Shown here piece by piece: positions 35,900-54,800 of a stretch of 64,000 nt of DNA. Position numbers and translations under genes: made by a program. Source of the stretch: Echiichthys vipera. Lineage: Eukaryota > Chordata > Actinopteri > Perciformes > Trachinidae. How positions within the stretch are numbered: the stretch's first letter is position 1; every line of letters starts with the position of its first letter. Location: positions 9,626,709-9,690,708 of the forward strand of contig OY829647.1 of the NCBI GenBank assembly GCA_963691815.1, in the 5' to 3' direction. Below the pieces are notes generated by a model. It searched no databases. It was given only the letters and a program-made list of their open reading frames with translations, and was not told the origin of the DNA.

Positions 35900-37050
35900 T
35901 AGAAGGGGACTTAGAGAGTGCAGACCTCCAACCTACCTTGAAAAAAAAGTTTGTTTATTCACCCCGTCATTGAGATCCGCTCCAAAATGCCCACGCCATC
36001 CAAGTATAAAGTAACATAAAATGGAAATACTCACGTACTAGTACCTCAAAACTGTATTTAAATACAGTGCTTGAGTAAATGTACACCACACTCACTGACC
36101 GGGGCCCTCTGACTGGAGCCCTGTAGCGGCCACAATCACATCTCACTAACCAGCTTCAGGGGCCCGACAGCGCCAGATCACAATCTCATTTACATGACGT
36201 CATGTCCTTTCTGTCTCTATATGGTTGCACGTTTAAAATTCTCCTCTGCACTCTGTATCGTGCACGGCGGAGAAAGTCCCCGACTGGGACTTTAAGTTCA
36301 ATAAACGTTCCTTTATTTTTAGATGGAGTCACGTAACATTTGTTATCATCATTGTGTAATTTGTATGATGTCCATTGAGGGAGCAAAAGTAGTATCGGCG
36401 TCAAATGTCGGCTCAAGAAAATCAGAGGTCCGTATCGGTCATCGGCTAAAGCTGATGAAAATTGGCCCTAAAAAATCCATATCAGTCGATCCCTAAAAAC
36501 ATGTATTGATCTTTGTACTAAACTATGACCAATTATACTTTAGATTTACATTTACATTAGACAGTACCTCAGAATAGTACTTAAGGACAGTACTACAGGA
36601 GGCTGCAGTACTAACGTTAGAGGTGGAGCCGTCGGGTTAAAGGGCACGACTCCTGGATGTGAAGCTATGAGTCAGTCTGAAAACAATTTAACATTAACAT
36701 AGTTATTCAAGCGTTTACAGACCAAAACTTTCTTTACATGATTTACTCTTCACTCATGATACATTACGGTCTATTGTAGCCCTCTCAAGCGAGACCGCAG
36801 TATCTTAGCAACGCCAGCGAATGGAACAGCTAACAGCTAACAACAGTTAGCACACACAGCTAACGGAAGCTAGCACATGATAGCGTCCTACCTCGAAGGA
36901 AGCCTCCAGTTCATCCACCAGTGTGTTGTTCCCCGGAGCTCTGGTGGCGGTGCCGGGGAAGCCCGGCTGACCCGGTCCACCGGGACCGCCGACTGGATGA
37001 GCACCGGGCGGCTGCTGACCAGAGAACATCCCGCTCATGGACGACGCCAT
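34882..37050 (-). CDS. med28: Mediator complex subunit 28
   Basis: MED28 is a head-module subunit of Mediator, bridging activators to RNA polymerase II; a cytoplasmic role with merlin and Grb2 has also been described. Exons: 36892-37050, 35609-35675, 35388-35500 and 34882-35085; phases 0, 1 and 0 agree, giving 180 residues (178 in human). A low-complexity Gly/Pro/Gln-rich N-terminus (residues 1-41) is followed by the conserved NTLVDELEASFE, SLVSQDYVNGTDQEEIRTG, CIQKFLDVARQTE-FFLQKRLQ and a helical, probably coiled-coil region (about 95-150). The C-terminus PAPLKPN is close to the vertebrate consensus. The ATG at 37050 is chosen because MFSGQ follows at the expected distance. A Tc1-type inverted repeat lies about 55 bp upstream. 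An (AAT)n tract (35851-35898) sits in intron 1. Confidence 0.97.
35851..35898. repeat. (AAT)n microsatellite in med28 intron 1
   Basis: Sixteen AAT units. Intron 1 also holds MITE fragments at 36005-36080 (GTATAAAGTAACATAAAATG, GCTTGAGTAAATGTAC) and 36500-36600. Confidence 0.95.
36005..36600. mobile_element. AAGTA-rich MITE fragments in med28 intron 1
   Basis: 36005-36080 matches the right end of the 6519-7257 element (TACTAGTACCTCAAAACTG, GCTTGAGTAAATGTAC-ACCAC). 36504-36600 repeats 18870-18935 and continues into AGTACCTCAGAATAGTACTT. The sequence between (about 36085-36500) appears to be an insertion of unknown type. Confidence 0.5.
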
Positions 37051-37094
37051 CTTGATCTGACCCGGTCCGCACATGCGCACACAGAGGGAGGCGG

Positions 37095-38075
37095 CTGGGT
37101 GTGTATATCTGGCCAAAAGTATGTGGACAGCCATGTTCACATACCTATTTTGTTTTTTCATGGTTTGGCTGGTTTCACTTAAGAGTAATGTTTATGCTAC
37201 AGCACATAATACTATTTTAGACCAGTGGTTCCAAACCTGGAGGTCAGGGATGGATATGCTTAAGGGAACTGGAAAAGAAAACATCTATTACACAAACACA
37301 TCTCAATTTCCTGCATTTTTTTCCCTTGCAAATTAGTGGTTACTTTCCCCTCTTTAGGTTTCTACAAAAATAATCAAATTAATTCAATTACATTTTGTGC
37401 CAACTCATAACAAAAGTTATCTCAGGACACTTTACATATGAGTAAAGACAATATATTCCTCTATTAATCACACAAAGGGGATATTTCATTTTTACAGCAG
37501 CAAATAGGATAGCAGACATAGAAGCATCAATAATAATTAAACAATAAATTGCAGAAATATATTAAATATAACAATAACAGGAACAATATATACAATGTTT
37601 TAAATTTACTCCAAGGCACTCTTGTGCACACAGTGGCAACAAAACCTTCCCTTTAACAGGCAGGAACATCGGACAGACCCAGCTTTATGGAGGACCGACA
37701 TTTGTATACACCGGTTGGGGAGGAAGAAAAAGAGAGAAACAGAGAAAAGACAGACAGAGAGACAGTCCCAGAGATGGAAGCAACCTCAAAAGTACCAGTA
37801 ACTATGATAATATCTATAGTAATGTGATTATGACTTATATGTTATTGCAGTTAATTTAGTAAAATAGTAGAAACAATTCCCTGTTTTTCACAAGACAATC
37901 CCCCCTCACACAACAACAAATTATTTTCAGAGTTTGGTGTGGAAGAACTTCACTGGTATTTAAGATGAACGCTCAATATCAGCGTTGAACCTCATGAATG
38001 CTCTTGTGACTGATCAGGCTCCACAATACCGTGCTGTTACAACACATCAATGCCAATGGGCCAAGTAGTGTACTG
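37095..38075 (+). mobile_element. Decayed Tc1/mariner element upstream of med28
   Basis: GGCCAAAAGTATGTGGACA (about 37112-37130) is the terminal inverted repeat word of a widespread fish Tc1-like element. Further on, GAGTTTGGTGTGGAAGAACTT (about 37930) and CTCATGAATGCTCTTGTGACTGA (about 37992) match the same parts of the transposase 3' region seen at 52960-53280. The frame is broken throughout. A separate repeat (37380-37740) interrupts it. Confidence 0.6.
37380..37740 (-). repeat. Dispersed repeat (AACTTTTGTTATGA type), inverted copy
   Basis: ACTCATAACAAAAGTTATCTC and CAGGACACTTTACA are the reverse complement of words at 44260-44280. The left flank AATTAATTCAATTACATTTTG likewise mirrors the AATAAAATTGAATTGAAT end at 44285-44301. 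The copy lies between med28 and lap3. Confidence 0.6.
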
Positions 38076-38148
38076 TTCCTCCATGTTGTCGACAACTTAG
38101 CCATAAGCATAACAAAAGTGTCACACACATAACCAAAGTCTTATAGAG

Positions 38149-38154
38149 TTTATT
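38149..38154 (-). terminator. lap3: Alternative lap3 poly(A) signal
   Basis: AATAAA on the gene strand (TTTATT here), about 310 bp beyond the lap3 stop codon. Confidence 0.35.
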
Positions 38155-38331
38155 TTACACAACATATAAACTATGTGAGCTGTTTAGTTACAGAGCTTCA
38201 GGTGCTTTAGCTGAAATCACAACAGTGTGGAGAGACACTGAACCTGAATGCATCAGCTGTATGTAAACATTAAAGCTGTCAGGTTGATTTAAAAATACAG
38301 CCATAAATGTCTGCCAACTTTTCTAGAGCTC

Positions 38332-38337
38332 TTTATT
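38332..38337 (-). terminator. lap3: Candidate lap3 poly(A) signal
   Basis: AATAAA on the gene strand (TTTATT here), about 125 bp past the stop codon, in the context CCAAATAAAGAGC. Confidence 0.5.
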
Positions 38338-38459
38338 TGGAAAATGACACAGTTCATTAGTGCACTGACTTCTAAACGCGTTGAGAGTTCGCTCCAGAAA
38401 AGAAGCTGACAGTCAGAGAGAGAGAGTCCTGTGTCTGATCTGGTATTTGTGTCGACCTC

Positions 38460-45300
<6,841 letters not shown>

Positions 45301-46931
45301 CTGTTATTCATGCACCAAAAAACATTTAAACCCCCGAAACACACTAAACACTCAGAGTTTAGAGGTCGCACACATGTGGGGAAAAGCAGGCAAAAGGGAG
45401 TCGAGCGACCTGACAGCGTCGCATTTGATATACGTCACCAACAAGCGACAAAGACGAACTCTTTTTTTTTTTTTTAACAAACTTTATTTTCAGAAATATT
45501 CAGACATTACAAAATACATAAAGGTACAGACAGGAGTTTTACACATAAACATATATTTTTATTTTAAAAAAAAAACTGAAATCACCTGGTCCATAGTGTT
45601 GTTCAAGATGTGAGAAATTTGTTTTGTTTTTTAAATACTTTACATACAGAGTCATCTAATATCTAAAGTCCACCATAAAACAAGTTTTTACTGCGAATAA
45701 ACTGAATAAATCTGGCCCTTGTGAATGTGAGTGTGAATGGTGCCTGTCTCTGTTTGTCTCTATGTGCCCTGGGATAGACTGGCGTCCTGTCCAGGGTGTA
45801 CCCCGCCTCACGCCCAATGTCAGCTGGGATCGGCTCCAACACCCCTGCGACCCCGTTAGGGATAAGCTGTTGAAGATGGTGGATGGATTATAACACAACA
45901 ATACATAACCATTTTGCATTGTGAGCTTTGAATATATTGTAATGCTAAAACTTATTTTGATTAAGTACAATTAAGTACACTTTCAATGCAGGCCTTTTAC
46001 GTAGTGGTCTAGGCCTTTCTACACTGTGATGTAGTAGTGATACTTCTTTAACTTAATATCTGAGTACTTCTTCTTCCACCACCTGTAGTTAACAACATCA
46101 GTTTGTAAGATCCCAAAATAACAACTGATAACTTACTTTGAAACAACAAACTGAATGAATGTGTTCAGAGAAAATCTGAAAAAAGGAAATTAGTCTTTGG
46201 ATGCATGCGTTCTGTCAAATTCACATAATTCAAATCTAAGACTCTATAATCCACCATAATAAATGAATCTGAACAATGTTTAATCCATTAAAGCTTGTGT
46301 TCTGTTGAGAGGGGAGACAAGCGTTTCGGGACTTGATATTTGCATGTTCAGAACAGAGATTATTGTATTTATTATATTATTATATAAGAGATAAAATAGA
46401 ACAATAATGACAAAGTTTCATGTCCTTGGAATATTATAACCATTAAAAAAGAAGCATGTAATCTAATTTATCTGTTCGTATCGAAGAGATTATAAACCAG
46501 TGTTACACATGTAATACAAGTCCTTTAATTACTTTTTTTATATTTTCACCCTTATAACAGCTGACTTCTTCAGACTTGATCTCTTTCTGTGCATTGAAGG
46601 TCGTATACTTAACATTTATCACATAAACCTCATAAAATAAATCACTTTCATAAAGGAAACAAGAATCATGAATGTAAAAAAAAACTAACGTTAAATCCCT
46701 GAAGAAAGGGTTTAAAGTGGCTGAAAAACAGATCAGTCAATGACAATCTATACATATAATGAAAACAGTTAAGATGTATTTACATTTTGCAGCTATAAAC
46801 AGAATCAGCACAAGATGTCCAGGATGCAAAGGGCGAGTTTGGGACTAAACTCTCTGCACTCGTATTCAAGACTGGAGGGGCTCAGTTTGACTGTCAGCCA
46901 TCAGTGACGTAAATGCTCCCGGGTTGGTCCT
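45301..46931. other. Intergenic region between lap3 promoter and clrn2 3' end
   Basis: The left part carries the lap3 5' UTR and promoter, without a visible TATA box. A SINE/LINE tail is at 45765-45890 (GATAGACTGGCGTCCTGTCC, CAGGGTGTACCCCGCC, GTTGAAGATGG), and the end of an AAGTA-type MITE at about 46000-46082 (TCTGAGTACTTCTTCTTCC, ACCACCTG). The rest is AT-rich; the right part should hold the clrn2 3' UTR. Confidence 0.55.
45765..45890 (+). mobile_element. SINE/LINE 3' tail fragment
   Basis: It shares CACGCCCAATGTCAGCTGGG, CGACCC and GTTGAAGATGG with the SINE tail at 9190-9278. The consensus is widely repeated in teleost genomes. It lacks a tRNA head, so it is either a truncated SINE or the end of the partner LINE. 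Confidence 0.65.
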
Positions 46932-49900
46932 TCAGTAGAGCAGGTCCAGAGCAGAGACGGTGGGTTCTTCGGGTTTCTTGATCTCTGGTTTGGGCAGTTT
47001 GATGCGGCTCATGGCAACCACTCCACAGACGGCGAAGTGAGTCGCGATGCTGCCCACGCCCAGCCAGAAGGACCAGTCCAGGGTGTCATCCAGGACAACC
47101 AGCACGAAGAGGTTCTCCCGATGATTGGCCACCCGCTCCGTCAGACTGTGGTGCCTCACGGCTGCCAGGAAACACAGCACGCCCAGGGCACCAAAAAGAG
47201 CTGGGAGAAGAGTCAGGGAAGGGAAACAGGGAGGTGAAATAATGCAGAGGAGAGAGAAAATACTGGTAAATGAAACAGAAATGATGGTGGGGAGAATAGA
47301 AGAGGTGCACATCAATAACTGTCTGGTTTGGGATCGGCCACCAAACAGGACAGGAACAGACTGCAACGGACAATCAGGTCTGCAGAAAAAAGACCCCTCA
47401 CACCCTGCACACAAACGGTTTAAACTTCTTCCCTCTGGTGGGCGTCACAGAGCTCCAAGATCACCAGACACAAAAACAGTTTCTTCCCCAGGCCGTCCCC
47501 CTGATCTCCCCATAACCCCCTGTCATTGCATGCCCGTTTGCACTAAACATGTGTATTTGAAGAGCTCTTTTCCAAAACGAGATAAAAGCCAAATTTAAAA
47601 AGAAAGAGTTTGAGCCACTTTGCTGTATACAGAACCTTTTCACTGCTTCATCAATGTTTCATGCCAAATCGCTATATGTCCTTGTTTAAAATGGTCCGCA
47701 AGATGCCTTTCAGTTAAGGAATTCTCTTTAGTAGACCTTGGTCCTGTTGTTCTTCCAGTCGTGGTGCTTTTTCGTTTTCAGGCTCAATTATCAATTATCA
47801 CATTTCCTTTCTGACATTTTGCTGCTGTACTGTGTAGTAACCATAGTAACAGTGAGTGAGGTATCATTTGACAACAAAACTGATCTTATGAGCCCGGCCA
47901 CATGGTGGCAGCTGATTGGGAAAATGTGTTCCATATCCATCCAATCAAGGGCCCCAATAGGAGGCAGGTTTTTTTTATCCCAGTGTTAAATTAAAATGTT
48001 TTAAAATAGTTTGGCCAATCTGGGGCCCCTGCACACCTGGGGCCCCTAGGCTGCAGCCTTGGCCAGCCTGTGCATTAATCCGCCCCTGCACGTATGTTTA
48101 AAAAAAGAAAAAGAAAGAAATGTGAAGCAACAAGAAGAGAAGGAAGTTTGAGGGACAGCGGTGCCTCACATACCAGCAATGAGGTTCCATAGGTAGAGTC
48201 CTTTGTGCCCTTTGATGCTCTGGTAGGGAACTTTGCGTGCGTTGTAAATGCAGAACGACAGACTGACCAGCGCGAAACCCACAGCCACCAGCAGGAAGAT
48301 GATCACCATCATGTGAAGGCCGCTGTTCAAGGTCCGCACAAGCTTTGGGAAAACTGGAGAGAGAAGAAACACAGATACAAAAACACACATTATCAATCGT
48401 GATGAGACAAGATGAAGAGTGAAGATGTGTGCAGGTGTGGATGATGCGTAGATGCAGGATGTATTTGATCTGTATTTTTCATATTTCCATAAACAAATAG
48501 GTTTATTTCATGATAGTTTATTTATTTATTTAATGTAGAACACGTTGGGTTGAGTCCATAGTCTTATAAATAGTGGACAGAGGGCTTATAGGCTGTATTT
48601 GATCTGTATTTTTCCTATTTAAATAAACAAAAAGGTTTATTTCATAATAGTTTACTTAATATTGATATTGGGTGTAGTCTAGAGTCTTATAATGAATGAA
48701 CAGAAAGCTCATACTCCTGTACTATAATAATAATAATACTACTGTATTTTTTCCCATTTCAATAAACAAATATGTTTATTTCATGTTTGTTAATGTATTT
48801 ATTTAATATTGAACACTTTGGATAGTCCAGAGTCTTATAATAGTGAATGGGCACAGAGAGCTTATATGCTGTTTTGTAGTTTTTTATATTTCAATGTTTA
48901 TTATATGGTTTATGTAAATATTAAACACTTTGGGTGTAGTCTAGAGTCTGATAATGAAGAATGGAGGGCTTATAGGCTGTATTTGACTGTATTTGATCTG
49001 TATTTTTCACATTTTAATGTATTTTATTATTGTTTATGTAAATATTAAACACTTTGGATGTAGGCTAGAGTGTTATAATGAAGGACAAAGAGCTTATAGG
49101 CTGTATTTTACTGTATATTTTCATTTTTGTAATGTTTATTTCATTATGGTTTATGTAAATATTAAACACTTTGGGTGTAGTCTAGAGTCTTATAATGAAG
49201 AATGGAGGGCCTATAGGCTGTATTTGATCTGTAGTTTTTTATATTTCAATGTTTATTATATGGTTTATTTAAATATTAAACAATTTGTGTTTAGTCTAGT
49301 CCTATAATGAAGGACAGAGGGCTTTTAGGCTGTATTTGATCTGTATTTTTCACATTTTAATGTATTTTATTATGGTTTATGTAAATATTAAACACTTTGG
49401 GTGTAGTGTGAAGACTTATAATGAATTGACAGAGTTTATAGGCTGTATCTTACTGCATTTTTTCACATTTTAATGTATTTCATTGTGGTTTATGTAAATA
49501 TTAAACACTTTTGGTATAGTCTAGACTGTTATAATGAAGGACAGAGAGCTTATAGGCTGTATTTTACTGTATATTTTCATTTTTAAATGTTTATTTCATT
49601 ATGGTTTATGTTAATATTACACATTTGGATGTAGTCTAGAGTGTTATAATGAAGGACAGAGAGCTTATGGCTGTATTTTACTGTATATTTTCATTTTTAA
49701 AATGTTTATTTCATTATTGTTTATGTTAATATTAAACACTTTGTAGTCTAGAGTCTTATAAGGAAGTATAGAGGGCTTATAGGCTGTCTGATCTGTATTT
49801 TTCACGTTCTAATGTTTATTTTATTATGGTTTATGTAAATATTAAACACTTTAGGTGTAGTTTAGAGTCTTATAATGAAGAATGTACTTACTGTATATCT

Positions 49901-50144
49901 TGGAGCTCCTGTTGCCGAGCCCGCACTTCTTGGTCTTCCCTCCCTGGAACAAGCCGTAGTAAACGTCCCCGATGAACTGCTCCAGCTCCGGGTGGGACGC
50001 GTTCACAATCTCCGCCCCGGTTTTACACAGGATCCGTCCGGTGACCCACCGCTCCGTGGACAGAGCCACGACCAGGAGCGCCACCGAGCCGACACAGAGC
50101 ACCGAGGCCGCCGAGAACGTTATCCGTTTCCACAGCGAAGGCAT
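46932..50144 (-). CDS. clrn2: Clarin-2
   Basis: Clarin-2 is a four-pass membrane protein of the clarin family needed for hair-bundle maintenance and hearing. Exons: 49892-50144, 48174-48353 and 46932-47200; phases 1 and 1 agree, giving 233 residues (232 in human). Transmembrane segments lie at about 8-29, 98-122, 145-165 and 186-208. The large extracellular loop has WVTGRILC, N-glycosylation sites N48-A-S and N-R-S (in GNRSSK), and FIGDVYYGLF-GG. The intracellular segment near RHHSLTERVAN matches the family's HDLTERIAN. The ATG at 50144 opens on MPSLWKR, placed as in mammals. Exon count and junctions match mammalian CLRN2. Intron 1 (48354-49891) is almost wholly a tandem array; intron 2 (47201-48173) holds a LINE fragment. 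Divergent from tapt1. Confidence 0.95.
47315..47540 (+). pseudogene. LINE reverse-transcriptase 3' end fragment (clrn2 intron 2)
   Basis: The translated frame has DPSHPAHKRFKLLPSG and a frame-shifted KNSFFP motif, the C-terminal signature of fish CR1/L2-like non-LTR retrotransposons. It is 5'-truncated and broken. It lies antisense to clrn2. Confidence 0.6.
48459..49885. repeat. Tandem array of about 115-bp units in clrn2 intron 1
   Basis: The marker GTCTAGAGTCTTATAATGAA recurs, with variants, near 48556, 48673, 48821, 48930, 49058, 49176, 49291, 49402, 49513, 49629, 49744 and 49855. The spacings are about 109-148 bp, mostly 111-118. Each unit also has AGAGGGCTTATAGGCTGTA, TTGATCTGTATTTTTCA, GGTTTATGTAAATATTAAAC and ACTTTGGGTGTAG. 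The last unit ends within about 10 bp of the exon 1 donor. The frames open in it are a by-product of periodicity, not a gene. Confidence 0.9.
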
Positions 50145-51810
<1,666 letters not shown>

Positions 51811-54800
51811 ATGGCGGACTCGGTGGCGTCAGGTCTGGGAGAGGAGAAGGAGAAGGAGAAGGAGGACAAGGAGAGGGACGGGAAGGCTTTCAAAACTGAG
51901 AAGAACAAGGAGAAAGCCGGAGTCTCCAAGACGTTGGGCTTCAACGATAAAAACGGCGGCAGTAAGGAGGAGAAACGCAGCCTGTCAGGTGAGAGCTAAC
52001 ATCAGCCCACAGTTTGACAGCGCTAATGTCGCTGCTGCTACTTTAACACTTAGCTGAGGTAAAGTCATGGCTCATATATGTGACATGCATCCAAATTACA
52101 ACCCGACTGTCACAAAGACGGCTCCGCTGCTACTAATGTGTCCTCATGCATGAGTATAAATAGGCCAGTTTGCTTCAGTGTCAACACCTATTGCCAAGAC
52201 GTGCTGTTCTTTGCGCATGCGCGTCCAGGCGTGCTGCTGAGCGGTACATACCGTAGTTTAACCAGCAAAGAGGGGGAAAACGTGGACACACATATACACA
52301 CACATACTTTTGTGTACTCTTGGTTTTCATGGCTTTGGCTAGTTCCGATTAAAGCACTCCAATGATTTAGTGAAGGGGTCTATAACGTTTTTTAGTCCAA
52401 AGACCCCCCTACTGTAAATACTGTATTAAAAAAAGCCTATACACAGATTTTAATGCTGCTTACATTACTAAGATATTACAATGATCATTACTATCATATT
52501 CATATATTTATATATAGCACTTTGCCTCACAGCAGGAGGGTTGCTGGTTCGAATCCCAGCTGGGGCCCTTCTGTGTGGAGTTTGCATGTTCTCCCCGTGT
52601 CTGCGTGGGTTCTCTCCCGCTTCCTCCTACAGTCCAAAGATGTACACATGTTAGGTTAATTGATGACTCTAAATTGCCCGTGAATGGTTGACTGTCTCTG
52701 CTTGTCCTGTACCTGCGATAGACTGGAGCCCCTTTTGGCCGACCGATTTGGGGTCTATCACTAATTCTTGTCTGGTAAGCACCCACATCTTTCAAACTGA
52801 CCAGACCAAATCTAGATTGCAAGCCCGAGATAACCCTGAGAGGTTCCTCCAGAAGCACAAAAACATTTGTCACAGGTAGAGTAGTACTCGTGAAGTACCT
52901 GTGCCTCTTAATGGGAAATCTTAACGATGCTAATCCAATGATATGAGGAAGGCTCTTGCTGTTTCAACCCACCGCAAAGCGAAGCCCATACACAAATTGT
53001 TTCCCCAGTTTTCTGTAGAAGAACTTGACTGGCCTGCACAGAGCCATGGCCCTGCTCGAACCCGTCCCAAAACCTTTGGGGATGAACTTTAACTCCAGTT
53101 GCGAGCAGAGACTTATCATCAGTCCATCATCAGTCCTCATGCTCTTGAGACTGAATGGGAAAAAATCCCTGCAGGTTGCAAAATACCTTTGCCTTTCCCA
53201 GAACAGTGAAGGCTGGTTTTGGAATATGATGTTCAACAATCACATGTGGGTGTAATATTTAGTTGTCCACATATCTTTGGCCATAAAGTGAAGGTATCTC
53301 TCATAATTTAATAAAAATGTAATGGTTTATTATTAGCTTAAGTTTCCCTTTGCCTGCAGTGAAAGTGCAGGCACCTGCTGTTAATCTGTGAATGAAGTCA
53401 TCAAAGCTTCTACGATGGGAGTTATTTTCGTCACTAAGGTGTGAGATATCATCGCTGGCAGATGAATTTAGGTCTACGTGTATGTGTCCAATGCTTTGCC
53501 TTCTGTTCATTTCTGGCTCTAGACCTATCTCTGGTCAGATTTATAACGACTGAGCTGACCAGAGGCTACTTCCTGGAACACAATGAGGCCAAATACACAG
53601 AGCGCAGAGAGAGGGTCTACACCTGCCTCCGCATCCCCAAGGAGCTGGAGAAGGTAAACACAAAAACGATTTACTGTGGGATGTTTTTGTAGAAGTCACA
53701 AATAATTAAATGTGTTCTCCCTCTCCGTGTGTGTGTGTGTGTCTCTCATTCTCTCTTTTTAGTTGATGACGTTCGGCTTCTTCCTCTGTCTGGATGCCTT
53801 TCTCTACGTGTTCACCCTGCTGCCCCTCAGGGTGATTCTGGCCCTTCTGCGGCTCCTCATGTTGCCTTGCTGTGGCCTCAGGTAAAGTATGCTCTTAGGT
53901 GTTTGGGATGCAAATAAGCTGTTTTAGCTGTTTTATTACATTGCATTTTGTGGTATGATGCAAATATGTCCTTAATAGTAATAAAGGGAGACCAGTGCTA
54001 CAACTGACAATTACTTTAATTATTGGTTATTCTGTGTGATATTTTTTGGTCTATTAAAAATCAGAAACTAGTGAAAAATACATATCACAACAAAGCCAAC
54101 AGTACCAAACATATTTACTTAAGTTTACTGTAATATTTGACGAGGAAAAGTAGCAAATTCTCACAGTCACACATCAAATATTTGGCTTTTTTGCTTGAAA
54201 ACCTACTTAGACTGTTAAGAGTTAATCAGAAAGTTGCAGATACATTTTTTCTTGATTGATTAAATAGACAAAATGTTTAAGTTTTAATGGAAAGTGTACC
54301 CTCCCTCTTAATGTTTTGTCCATCTGTACAAACCAGTGCTTGTCAATCAAAATGCTTTGTCGATTAATTGTTAAGCAAAAGAAAATCAACAAAGTGCTGA
54401 TAATCAGTCGAGTCGCAATAGTTCATGTCATTTATCAAGCAAAAAACTCCTAATTGTCTTTGATTTTGACCTTTTATTATTTTTACCAAAGATTTATCAG
54501 TTAATTAAATAAAAGAAAAATTTAGTTATATTATATTGTATTAAGTTGCGGCCTTGTATTTGAAAAATACAAACAGTGCAACATTGTTCTTGACCACCAG
54601 ATGACAGCAGAGACCTCTGACGTTGTTTAAACAGATTATAACTTGTTCTCTTATTCCTTCTCTCCTGTGAACATTTCTTCCGTGTGTAATCTGTGTGTTT
54701 GTGTTTGTTTTAGTGGCTCCCGTCTGCTCCAGCCAGCCCAGGTGTGTGATGTGCTGAAAGGCTTCATTATGGTGCTGTGTTACTCAATGATGAGCTACGT

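Noticed and set aside
48809..49307. Two open frames with repeated VYVNIKHFGCSLES-like segments
   Set aside because: They come from the tandem array in clrn2 intron 1; the period is not a constant multiple of three and frames break at other units.
48459..49885. CRISPR-like appearance of the regularly spaced array
   Set aside because: Units are about 115 bp and similar along their whole length with no unique spacers, and the host is a vertebrate.
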